This document shows positions 42,738 through 51,004 of a stretch of 64,000 nucleotides of DNA, one piece after another. Every line of letters starts with the position of its first letter. Position 1 is the first letter of the stretch. The notes under the pieces were generated by a model. The model made no database searches, was not told the DNA's origin, and worked only from the letters and a program-made list of their open reading frames with translations. Source of the DNA: Periplaneta americana (Eukaryota > Arthropoda > Insecta > Blattodea > Blattidae); the NCBI RefSeq assembly GCF_040183065.1, contig NW_027185566.1, forward strand, positions 993,714-1,057,713. The letters are read 5' to 3'. Made by a program: the position numbers and the translations under genes.

Positions 42738-44150
42738 TCAGAGATTGAAAATATACCAGTAATCACAATTTTTACAGATACCTGTATACTCCCCTTGATA
42801 GTGTTGTTTATAGATTTGTCCCAATTGCTGATATACTTTTTCCCAATGAAAATCTTTTGTAAAAGGAAAAGAAACAGTGCCAAAAATATCCACAGAGCAG
42901 AGGTTAATGGTAGCTTGAGCAGAAAAGAAAAGATCCCTCTGTAAACGGAAACAGGGGAATCGTTTAAGAGGAGCAAAATCTACCACTTTTCTTTGAGGTA
43001 AATAAGAAGACAATGAGTTGTACTGGCTGATAATAATATTTTTTTCATATGGACTCCATCTTTTTAAAAATAACTGAAGTTCCGTTTCATTTTCTAACAT
43101 TCTGACCCATTGTAAATAGGTTCGGTTAGGTATTTTTTGTAAAAATTCTTCTGCACTATCTTCCATTTTTTTTAAGTTGTATTGGCGGTGAACTTGATTA
43201 TAAAGCTCTTCTGACACAGCACTTATAAAAATAATAATTTTCAGATTTTCCAAATCCAGTATTGTTTTTTTATATTGTTCTAAATTGTACCCCAAGGTTT
43301 CTAAAATAAATTGAGTTTTAGGGTAAGCTTGGATAATTTCCAATACTTTGTCCATATGTTGGTATAATAGAGGATCTGCAGATTGCAAACTCAACTGGAT
43401 AGAAACATGAGGATTTTGATAAATAATCTGTGGAATAAATAATTCTAATGTTTCTATGGAGAGTTCTGTGGGCGACTCTATGGGGGGTGTTTGAAATAAA
43501 GTTTTAGATTCTGTCATCTCGGTTAATGAAATTTCCACAAAGGAAGGATATGTCCTGAACAAATCAATCGTTTCTTTTAAAAATTCAGATAGTGAATTCA
43601 ATGTCGGTTTTTTCTGTTCTATGTTGGTAAAAAGATGGTATGTTCTTTTATCTGTAATTAAAAAATGGTCTTTGATAAATCGGTAATCCCCGTCGGATAA
43701 AAGAATTTCTATATCATATTGGTTTAAATCTTGTTTTAGAAATTCTTCCAATAAAAATGGAGAGTAATGTGTACTTGAAATCTGTTTAGCTATAGAACTC
43801 AATAGATCATAGCTTAAAGCAAATGGAGCACAACCCCATGGGATATATTCTACAAAAGAATAATCTACAAAAGATTGAGTATGAACCTCTAAAAGCTTTT
43901 GAGCAAGGGATGGAAACACAAAAGGCATATTTGTATGAAAAAAGAGAAGATTCTGATAATCTTGAGCTTTCATCAAAATTTGCGAAAAAATATCTTGAGT
44001 ATTCTTACCCTGTACCAATACGCAAGGTAAAGATAAATGGTCAATCAAATCTTGGATTCTAGAAGAAGTTCTTTCTAACCAAGATTTATCTTGAAAGGAA
44101 GATAAATCCAAATAATCAATGAGAATAGCGACGGTTTTGTACTGGTTCAC
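42738..44150 (-). CDS. SPASM-domain protein with degenerate radical SAM region (spiro-SPASM-like)
   Basis: The 470-residue product has an N-terminal region resembling a nucleotidyl-transferase-like fold, then a barrel region with the order of a radical SAM domain (SIQLSLQSADPLLYQHMDK, TQFILETLGY, NLKIIIFISAV) but with no CxxxCxxC. The C-terminus has a cysteine cluster of SPASM type: FPCFRL near 398, INLCSVDIFGTVSFP near 416, and CKNCDYW near the end. This fits the spirochaete-associated spiro-SPASM family as I remember it. It starts with GTG overlapping the bactofilin stop (GTGA). Function unknown. Confidence 0.75.
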   Translation of the reverse strand: MNQYKTVAILIDYLDLSSFQDKSWLERTSSRIQDLIDHLSLPCVLVQGKNTQDIFSQILMKAQDYQNLLFFHTNMPFVFPSLAQKLLEVHTQSFVDYSFVEYIPWGCAPFALSYDLLSSIAKQISSTHYSPFLLEEFLKQDLNQYDIEILLSDGDYRFIKDHFLITDKRTYHLFTNIEQKKPTLNSLSEFLKETIDLFRTYPSFVEISLTEMTESKTLFQTPPIESPTELSIETLELFIPQIIYQNPHVSIQLSLQSADPLLYQHMDKVLEIIQAYPKTQFILETLGYNLEQYKKTILDLENLKIIIFISAVSEELYNQVHRQYNLKKMEDSAEEFLQKIPNRTYLQWVRMLENETELQLFLKRWSPYEKNIIISQYNSLSSYLPQRKVVDFAPLKRFPCFRLQRDLFFSAQATINLCSVDIFGTVSFPFTKDFHWEKVYQQLGQIYKQHYQGEYTGICKNCDYWYIFNL

Positions 44151-44509
44151 ATTGAGGACTCTTGTTCATCATCTGGCATAGAAATTTGTCCCGTTAATTG
44201 AGCATATCTTTCTACCATAATCTCTTGTGTTATTATATCTGCTTTGCAGGAAGATTTTTGAAATAAATTGGTTTTTTGAGCCGTTATTTTTCCAGCGATT
44301 CTGCCTTGATTATTGATTATTCCAACATCTATATTACCATCCAAAGTTCCTTGTTTGGTTATATCTAGCTGCCCTGAGGGAGATTTAATGTTACCCAACA
44401 AGTAACCGCTTACAGTGAGATTTTCTTGGAAAGAGATGTTCCCATTAAAAACAACATCTTTTGCTATATGATTCATATTCCCTGTAAATTGTTCTTTTTC
44501 GCTCATCAT
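44147..44509 (-). CDS. Bactofilin
   Basis: A 120-residue bactofilin: short polar N-terminus, then a right-handed beta-helix core with regularly spaced Gly/hydrophobic positions (ENLTVSGYLLGNIKSPSGQL, GTLDGNIDVGIINNQGRIAG and similar), then a short polar tail. Bactofilins polymerise without nucleotide and act in cell shape and wall synthesis. The ATG at 44509 overlaps the stop of the upstream gene, with GAGG before it; the longer frame lies inside that gene. Confidence 0.88.
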   Translation of the reverse strand: MMSEKEQFTGNMNHIAKDVVFNGNISFQENLTVSGYLLGNIKSPSGQLDITKQGTLDGNIDVGIINNQGRIAGKITAQKTNLFQKSSCKADIITQEIMVERYAQLTGQISMPDDEQESSM

Positions 44510-45921
44510 TTTTCCTCTATTCCCAGCAATCGGTTGATATTTTTTGTATTGACTTGAACATCCACATCTTTTCTCATCAGTAAGGTATGGTAACGAAACC
44601 ACATCGAGTCTTCTCTATTTTTTATGATGGATTGAATATCCGAGTATTCTTGCTGAGGAATCGGAAAGACGGGATTTATCCTTTTGATAACTTTAAAAGT
44701 ATAATAAAAGTCCATATAATTTAAAGGAGAACTTTCATAGCCCTGATTTGAAAACACCTGTGTGAAAAATTCCAAATTATTTACGGAGCCAAAATTTAAT
44801 GAATTGAGGGTTTTACTGTCCTTAGCATCTTCAGATTTGCTCATTTTAATAGGAGCGGATATCCCTTCTTGGATAAAAGGAGCTTTATTTTCAGAGGTTA
44901 GATTTTTTTTAATATCATGAATTATAATATCTAAATCTTTTTGGTTTAGCGAAGTTTCATATTGTTTGGCAAATTCTAATTTATCTTTTTCTTCTAAATC
45001 TCCAAAGCTAAGTTCTTGATTTGCCTGTACTAGACCGACATAATTTTTACCTTTATAGGTAAAGCCGGGTGTAATTTCCCCAATATTTACATTTTGTACA
45101 TAAATATAAGATTCGGGGGTATTTTTGGAAACGGTAATATTTTCTTGTGCTGTTTTAAACTTTTCTTTGGCAAGATTGGAATCTTTTTGCAGTTCTTTTG
45201 CTACTTTATCTGCTTCATTGCTGGAAGCAAAAGAAATAACCTTGAGAATTTTAGCACCTACCATTTTATTTTTGGAACGAGTATAAAAAAGTTCTAATTC
45301 TTTCTGTTTGGTTTTTACGATAAAGTCTTTTATGTCAATACTTCTGTAAGCAATGGTAGAGTAGGTTTTATCGGCCGCATATTCTACGGCTATATTATAA
45401 TAATCAGGATGGCTAGGGATAGAAATAGCCCCAAAAATACTTTGAACATTAAAAATATCCGTATTCTGTTTAACAAAGGAAAGATAAGGGATGTTATAAT
45501 AATTCTTATTTTCTTTTTGATACCGTTCTTTTTCTTCTTCATAAGTCGTTTTTAATGCATTTACTAAATCTGGAGCTTGAAAGTTCAGGTTGTAAGATTG
45601 TGCATAAGCTATCCACATGAGACTTTCTTGTCTAGGATTTAGTGCTTGCATAACTTGAGTCAGTTTTTGTTGATCGGGTAGTGAACTGGCATTAATTTGG
45701 GATTGAATGGCTTCAGCAATTTCTGGAGTGATGACTTCTTTACCATTTACAGTAATAAAATGATTACTCTGCATACTAAAATAACTCATTGTTCCACCTA
45801 CTACTAAAGATGCACTCACAACAATAGTTAAAAAGAGTGTAAGGATAAATTTAGGTTTACTGAGTTTTTTTTTACTGTATGTTTCTGTAGAAGAATCTAC
45901 GAGAGAATGCTTTTTGTTCAT
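44506..45921 (-). CDS. Membrane-anchored SurA/PpiD-like protein (putative chaperone)
   Basis: The 471-residue protein has an N-terminal anchor (about residues 25-47) and a largely periplasmic, charged, helical region. A SurA_N-like pattern (VNGKEVITPEIAEAIQSQIN) begins near residue 59. A clear rotamase domain is not evident, though a KILKVISFAS segment near 225 and the C-terminal half are of suitable size. It probably helps fold exported proteins. It is coupled by overlap to bactofilin. Confidence 0.65.
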   Translation of the reverse strand: MNKKHSLVDSSTETYSKKKLSKPKFILTLFLTIVVSASLVVGGTMSYFSMQSNHFITVNGKEVITPEIAEAIQSQINASSLPDQQKLTQVMQALNPRQESLMWIAYAQSYNLNFQAPDLVNALKTTYEEEKERYQKENKNYYNIPYLSFVKQNTDIFNVQSIFGAISIPSHPDYYNIAVEYAADKTYSTIAYRSIDIKDFIVKTKQKELELFYTRSKNKMVGAKILKVISFASSNEADKVAKELQKDSNLAKEKFKTAQENITVSKNTPESYIYVQNVNIGEITPGFTYKGKNYVGLVQANQELSFGDLEEKDKLEFAKQYETSLNQKDLDIIIHDIKKNLTSENKAPFIQEGISAPIKMSKSEDAKDSKTLNSLNFGSVNNLEFFTQVFSNQGYESSPLNYMDFYYTFKVIKRINPVFPIPQQEYSDIQSIIKNREDSMWFRYHTLLMRKDVDVQVNTKNINRLLGIEEK

Positions 45922-45988
45922 AACAATCCTTCTTTGGAGATTTGATGGGTATAAATTTAATACACATTGCTAGATATAAGAAATGGCA

Positions 45989-47503
45989 TTAATGTTTCCC
46001 AAAGTTTTTTTCCATGTGTCTGTATTGTAGAGCTTCTAAAAGATGAGGAATTTGAATTTCCGATTCGTTTTCCAAGTCGGCAATAGTTCTTGCTATTTTA
46101 AGTATTTTAGTATAGGATCGCATTGATAGAGAAAATTTTTCCATGCTTTCTTTCAATAAATTTTCTCCTTCCTGAGAGAGAGAACAATATTTTTCCAATT
46201 GAGCTGTTGTCATTTGGGAATTAAACTGGAAAATACCAAAACGACGAAACTGTATATTAACAGCCTGAATAACCCGTTTTCTAATAGTGGTGGAAGATTC
46301 TTCTACTATTTTTAAATCCGAAAACTGAGTTTCGGACATTTGTACCTGTAAATCAATTCTATCCAAAATGGGACCAGAAATACGGTTGTAGTATTTAGAA
46401 ATTTTTAGAGGAGAACAAGAGCAGTCTTTAGTAGGATGGAGAGCATATCCACAGGGGCAAGGGTTCATAGCTGCTATCAACAAAAAATGAGCGGGGAAAT
46501 GCTGGGTTCTTTCAGTTCTAGAGATAGTAATAGTTCTGTCTTCTAGGGGTTCTCGGAGTGATTCAAATACGGATTTTTTAAATTCTGGAAATTCATCTAA
46601 GAACAAAATACCCCGATGAGCTAAAGTAATTTCACCTGGTTTAGGAATCGTCCCTCCTCCAATAATGGCAATATCGCTAGAAGAATGATGGGGTGAACGA
46701 AATGGTCTTTGTTGAATCAGTCCAGAAAGTTGTCCTGTTTTCGTTTGAGAGATAGAGTAAATTTGTGTTAACTCAATAGCTTCCTCTATGCTGAGTGGAG
46801 GCATCACACTACTGATTCTTTTGGCCAACATTGTTTTTCCAACTCCTGGGGAACCTACCATTAAAAAGTTATGGAATCCTGCGGCGGCGATTTCTATAGC
46901 TCTTTTGGCAAAGGCTTGTCCTTTAACTTCGCTAAAATCTTCCGTAAATTTGGGTTCCTGTAACTGGAACTGTTCTACTCGGATAGGCGGTATTTTTTGG
47001 TTCAAAACCTCTAGGGTATTTTTTAATGTAGCTACTGGAAAAATATTGATGCCAGTTAAAACGGAAACTTCACCCAAGTTGGCTTCTGGTAGAATAATGT
47101 TTTTTAATCCTTTTTGTCTTGCCATAATAGCCAAAGATAAAGCACCTTCAATAGGTCTTATCTGCCCCTCAAAACCAAGTTCTCCTACAATTAAGGTATT
47201 TTTTATTTCTGTGATTTCTATGACTCCGGAACTCATAAGAATACCCACTGCGATAGGGAGGTCCAAAAAAGCACCGGATTTTTTAATATTGGCAGGAGCT
47301 AAGTTGCATAGTATCCTTCTGAATTGCAAATCAAATCCACTATGGCGAATAGATTGTGTTACTCTTTCTTTAGATTCTTTAACAGCAGTATCTGGTAATC
47401 CAACAATATCAAATCCAGGAAAACCATTTTTGTGTTCTACTTCTACTTCAATTAAAGTTGTTTCTAACCCTGACAGAACTCCGCCCAATAGTTTTGCAAG
47501 CAT
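45989..47503 (-). CDS. comM: ComM/YifB-family Mg-chelatase-like AAA+ ATPase
   Basis: A 504-residue member of the YifB/ComM family: N-terminal ChlI-like domain (GFPGFDIVGLPDTAVKESKE), Walker A GSPGVGKT (217-224), Walker B ILFLDEFPEF, and the C-terminal domain with a conserved four-cysteine cluster CPCGY...CSC. ComM is a branch-migration helicase acting in natural transformation. With dprA in the same window it hints at competence, though both genes occur in non-competent bacteria. Confidence 0.92.
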   Translation of the reverse strand: MLAKLLGGVLSGLETTLIEVEVEHKNGFPGFDIVGLPDTAVKESKERVTQSIRHSGFDLQFRRILCNLAPANIKKSGAFLDLPIAVGILMSSGVIEITEIKNTLIVGELGFEGQIRPIEGALSLAIMARQKGLKNIILPEANLGEVSVLTGINIFPVATLKNTLEVLNQKIPPIRVEQFQLQEPKFTEDFSEVKGQAFAKRAIEIAAAGFHNFLMVGSPGVGKTMLAKRISSVMPPLSIEEAIELTQIYSISQTKTGQLSGLIQQRPFRSPHHSSSDIAIIGGGTIPKPGEITLAHRGILFLDEFPEFKKSVFESLREPLEDRTITISRTERTQHFPAHFLLIAAMNPCPCGYALHPTKDCSCSPLKISKYYNRISGPILDRIDLQVQMSETQFSDLKIVEESSTTIRKRVIQAVNIQFRRFGIFQFNSQMTTAQLEKYCSLSQEGENLLKESMEKFSLSMRSYTKILKIARTIADLENESEIQIPHLLEALQYRHMEKNFGKH

Positions 47504-47799
47504 AAATATTGACCTTTAGTTTTCTTTTTTGTAGATACAAAAGTTAATACTGATTTTAGAGTTTATTGCCTTTTTAAAATATTTAATACTCTCTGAATGC
47601 TAGATTTTCTGTCGAAGAGTGTTTGGACACAGTGGGTTTGGAGAGTATATATAATTATTAATTGTATTATTAAGGTAAAATGTCGATGGGGTTATTTTAC
47701 TATTATGCCTATTTATAGGACTCATACCAATAATTTGTGTCCATGTTCTGCTTTTAGTCGAATTTGTAAAAGCTATTGATCGAATAGTTAAGAGTTATA
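47504..47799. other. Intergenic region (296 bp) between comM and uvrC
   Basis: No credible gene is seen; a 60-codon frame on the plus strand has non-protein-like composition. The stretch carries the comM promoter side and the region after uvrC. I see no tRNA-like structure. Composition is A/T-rich. Confidence 0.5.
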
Positions 47800-49656
47800 T
47801 CAATTCTGTATTAATTTGATCAATGACTGGATGATTTTGGAACTCAAGCCAGTTTTTATTTGAATTTCTTCTAGAGGGGTTTGTAAAAATTCTTCTGGAG
47901 AGCTAAATTGCTGTTTGAGTATAACTGATCTAGTTTTTCCAATTCCAGTAATTTTATCCCAAGCGGATTCTATTGTTTTTTTACTGAGTAAAGAACTACG
48001 GAGCTTATTGGCAAATCGGTGTGCCTCATCTCTAGTGGAAATAAGTAATCGTAATGCGATATGATGATGAGGAAGTTTAATGGGTGTTTTAGCATGAGGC
48101 AAAATAATCAGCTCTTCTTTTTTAGCCAAGCCTATGAGTGGAATATGAATATCCATATCATAAAGAATTTCATAGGCGGAGGAAACTTGTCCTTTTCCTC
48201 CGTCAATAACAATCAAATCTGGATGTGGGGAACCTAATTTCAATCTTCGTAGTAGTGTTTCTTGAATCATAGCAAAATCATTTTGTGTTTGCGTGTATTT
48301 CATTTTAAAATAACGGTACTCTGATTTGTGGGGGCTTCCTCCAGTAAATACTACACAAGATCCCACGGCAAAGGAATCTCCTATATTAGAGATATCGAAG
48401 GTTTCTATTCTCAAAGGGAGTGTAGGTAGATTTAATAGATTTTTTAAATCTAACAAAGCGGCTTCTGATTGTGTGACTTTGTAATAATTTTTCCATTGAC
48501 TTAAGGCATTTTCTTTTGCCATTTCTACCAATCGTTGCCATTGTCCTGTGGGGTTATCTATAATTTGTATCCCTTTATTTAATATACTTTCTAACAATTC
48601 TTCTAAGTCAGTTCTATTTTCTATTTTAAATGGAAGTACAATCTTGTCTGGGCTTCTTGTAAAAACTTGTTCGTCACTAGCAAGGTTGAGGATCTGGGCT
48701 TCCAGTACTGCAATTTCTTCTTCTCTTTTTTGTTCACTTATAGTATCGTGAATGTAGACTTTGTGGTTTATGACCTCAAATACTTCCTGTAAAGGGAGAA
48801 AAGACTGGGTATGATAAACTTTTTTTTGAGAGAGTACCCCTTTATCAAATCTTAAAAAGGTAAAAGTATATTTATTATCATCTTCTACATAACCCCAAAT
48901 ATCTATGAGGTCTTCAGATTCGAAGTAGATTTTTTGTTGATTACGAATTTCGTCTAATGCTAAAATTAAATCTCTTAATCGTCCGGCTTCTTCATAGTTC
49001 ATTTCTTTTGAGGCGGAATGCATAGATTCTTGAATTTCTTTTTTGATTTTCTGAAACTGTCCTTGTAAAAAGGCAATGAACTGTTTAAGTCTAGACTTAT
49101 AAGAATCTTCATTATCTTTGCCAATACAGGCTCCAGGACAAATATTAAGATGAAATAAAAAACAAGGCTTGGTTTTTGGAGAGGAGGATGAGGTCTCCGA
49201 AATTTTTACAGAGCATCGGCGAAGCTGAAAGAATTTTTCTCCAATATCCACCAAAGCTTTGGCATTACTAGAAGAAGGGAATGGTCCAAAGTAACGAACT
49301 TTTTTTCTAGATTTTTCTCGTGTTGTTTGGATTCTGGGGAAACGATAGTTGTAGTCTATAGAAACTCTTAAGTAAGATTTATGATCTTTCAAAAGTATAT
49401 TGTAATGGGGCAGATGCTTTTTTATGAGTTGATTTTCTAAAATTAGGGCTTCTTTTTCGTTACTCGTAATAACATAATCAATATGATGGATTTTTTGCAC
49501 TAAAAATTCTGTTTTTATATCTTGGTGGGCTTTTTGAAAATAGGAGTGGACTCTATTTTTTAAATTTTTTGCTTTTCCAATGTAAATAATATCCCCATTT
49601 TTATCCTTCATTAAGTACACTCCTGGACTTGTTGGGATCTGTTTGAGGTTCAGCAT
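47800..49656 (-). CDS. uvrC: Excinuclease ABC subunit C
   Basis: Makes both incisions in nucleotide excision repair. The 618-residue protein has the GIY-YIG domain (GVYLMKDKNGDIIYIGKAKN, about residues 11-30), a UvrB-binding segment (KEMNYEEAGRLRDLI near 220), and the RNase H-like catalytic region containing ETFDISNIGDSFAVGS and VIDGGKGQ. A C-terminal helix-hairpin-helix region closes it. The ATG at 49656 gives the usual N-terminus; a GTG four codons earlier is less likely. Confidence 0.95.
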   Translation of the reverse strand: MLNLKQIPTSPGVYLMKDKNGDIIYIGKAKNLKNRVHSYFQKAHQDIKTEFLVQKIHHIDYVITSNEKEALILENQLIKKHLPHYNILLKDHKSYLRVSIDYNYRFPRIQTTREKSRKKVRYFGPFPSSSNAKALVDIGEKFFQLRRCSVKISETSSSSPKTKPCFLFHLNICPGACIGKDNEDSYKSRLKQFIAFLQGQFQKIKKEIQESMHSASKEMNYEEAGRLRDLILALDEIRNQQKIYFESEDLIDIWGYVEDDNKYTFTFLRFDKGVLSQKKVYHTQSFLPLQEVFEVINHKVYIHDTISEQKREEEIAVLEAQILNLASDEQVFTRSPDKIVLPFKIENRTDLEELLESILNKGIQIIDNPTGQWQRLVEMAKENALSQWKNYYKVTQSEAALLDLKNLLNLPTLPLRIETFDISNIGDSFAVGSCVVFTGGSPHKSEYRYFKMKYTQTQNDFAMIQETLLRRLKLGSPHPDLIVIDGGKGQVSSAYEILYDMDIHIPLIGLAKKEELIILPHAKTPIKLPHHHIALRLLISTRDEAHRFANKLRSSLLSKKTIESAWDKITGIGKTRSVILKQQFSSPEEFLQTPLEEIQIKTGLSSKIIQSLIKLIQN

Positions 49657-49730
49657 AAAAACTACCACTTGTTTTATTTTGTCGGAGAAGTAAATTTAAA
49701 GAAAGATTTGTGATTTTTCAAGGAGATTTG

Positions 49731-50228
49731 ATGTTTAAAGTTCAAGATAAGGTTTTTTATCCAAAGTATGGGGTTGGAACTATTATAGAAATTCTAACCG
49801 TGCCACATAATATTCAACCTTATTTAACCTATGTTATTGCTTTAGAGGAGTCTAGTTACGGGAATATTTCCCTTCCAGTGGATGAAGCGGCAAATTTAGG
49901 TTTACGAGCTTTGGTTTCTTTAGAAGAGATTGATCAAGCGCTAGCGATTTTATCCTCTAGTGATACTAGAGGACTGGACATTAAAGAAAGTTGGAAAGAC
50001 CGCAAAAAAGAACTGGACCATATGTTTGTCCAAGGGGATATTCTCGATTTGGCTTTCTTGGTTAAAGTTCTTTACCACAAGCATCAGTTTAAACCTTTAG
50101 GAGGAGGAGAAAGAAAAATTTATGACTCTGCTCTTAAATTTCTTATAGACGAAATTGCTCATGTCAAAAATGTAGATCCTATTACATCAGAACATCTTAT
50201 CGCCAAAGCACTGATTCCCGTCTTATAA
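49731..50228 (+). CDS. CarD-family transcription regulator
   Basis: CarD-type proteins bind RNA polymerase beta and stabilise open complexes. The 165-residue protein has an N-terminal Tudor-like RNAP-interacting domain (FKVQDKVFYPKYGVGTIIEI at about residues 2-21) and a helical C-terminal DNA-binding part (RKKELDHMFVQGDILDLAFL onward). The ATG follows AAGGAG by 6 bases; a start seven codons upstream has no such site. It is divergent from uvrC. Confidence 0.88.
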   Translation: MFKVQDKVFYPKYGVGTIIEILTVPHNIQPYLTYVIALEESSYGNISLPVDEAANLGLRALVSLEEIDQALAILSSSDTRGLDIKESWKDRKKELDHMFVQGDILDLAFLVKVLYHKHQFKPLGGGERKIYDSALKFLIDEIAHVKNVDPITSEHLIAKALIPVL

Positions 50229-50318
50229 TCTTTATCCTATATTTTGAAATTATATTCCATTTGTATTAGCGTATAGTATATACTTATGGATATAGATATT
50301 TTAAGTTAAAGAGATATT

Positions 50319-50999
50319 ATGTCAGAATCCAAATTTTGGGGAACATCTGAAAACTTTCAAAAACTACTAACAGAGCATTACCTTGGTATAGAAATTAATA
50401 CACAGAAAGGCAATAATATAACATTTCAGGCAAAAACACCTAGAGATATGATTATTAATTTTTTTCAAAGTATCAAGACGGTACAAGTACAAAAAGATAA
50501 TGATGAAGATAGGAGTATTTTAAATGATCTTCTTAAAAAGACGTCTCGTTCTAGTAAAAATAAAATTTTTATTGTTCATGGGCATGATAAAAGCTCAAAA
50601 GATGAATTAGAGTTAATTTTAAGAAGATTAAAGATAGAACCTGTAATACTGCAGAATAATCCTGTCGATGGGGCTACTACATTGATAGAAGCTTTAGAAA
50701 AAAATATAGGAGAATGTAAGATGGGGATAGTGCTTTTAACTCCCGATGATATAGGGTATGCCCAAAAGGATGGAGAAGAAAAGAAACGTCCACGAGCTAG
50801 GCAAAATGTTATTTTAGAAATGGGTATGCTATTAGGGGCTTTAGGTAGAGACAAGGTAATAACTATTAGAAAATCCGATACAGAATTACCTTCTGATACA
50901 AGAGGAATTATTTATTTAGCTTATGACAGCAGTGTACATGAGCTAGAAATTCAATTGCAAAAAAGTATAAAGCAGGCAGGAATAGTGATTATGTGTTGA
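50319..50999 (+). CDS. TIR-like nucleotide-binding protein (PF10137-type), putative anti-phage effector
   Basis: Residues about 82-222 form the TIR-like domain found in CBASS and Pycsar effectors: KIFIVHGHDKSSKDELELI, DGATTLIEALEKN, GIVLLTPDDIGYA, RPRARQNVILEMGMLLG with Glu167 at the position of the putative NAD-hydrolase glutamate, and the closing IKQAGI. The N-terminal 80 residues are short, and I see no STING, cyclic-nucleotide-binding or membrane domain in them. No cyclase gene adjoins it; neighbours are carD and dnaE. NADase activity and an immune role follow from family knowledge, not from this sequence. Confidence 0.82.
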   Translation: MSESKFWGTSENFQKLLTEHYLGIEINTQKGNNITFQAKTPRDMIINFFQSIKTVQVQKDNDEDRSILNDLLKKTSRSSKNKIFIVHGHDKSSKDELELILRRLKIEPVILQNNPVDGATTLIEALEKNIGECKMGIVLLTPDDIGYAQKDGEEKKRPRARQNVILEMGMLLGALGRDKVITIRKSDTELPSDTRGIIYLAYDSSVHELEIQLQKSIKQAGIVIMC

Positions 51000-51004
51000 A
51001 ACTA

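Noticed and set aside
42707..42976. 89-codon minus-strand frame
   Set aside because: It overlaps the SPASM protein gene in another frame and has no ribosome-binding site.
46788..47519. 243-codon open frame on the plus strand
   Set aside because: Antisense to comM, which has complete ATPase motifs; the frame has Ser/Pro/Lys-rich composition and no ribosome-binding site.
47597..47779. 60-codon plus-strand frame between comM and uvrC
   Set aside because: Tyr/Cys/Trp-rich random-looking product, no ribosome-binding site, no similarity I recognise.
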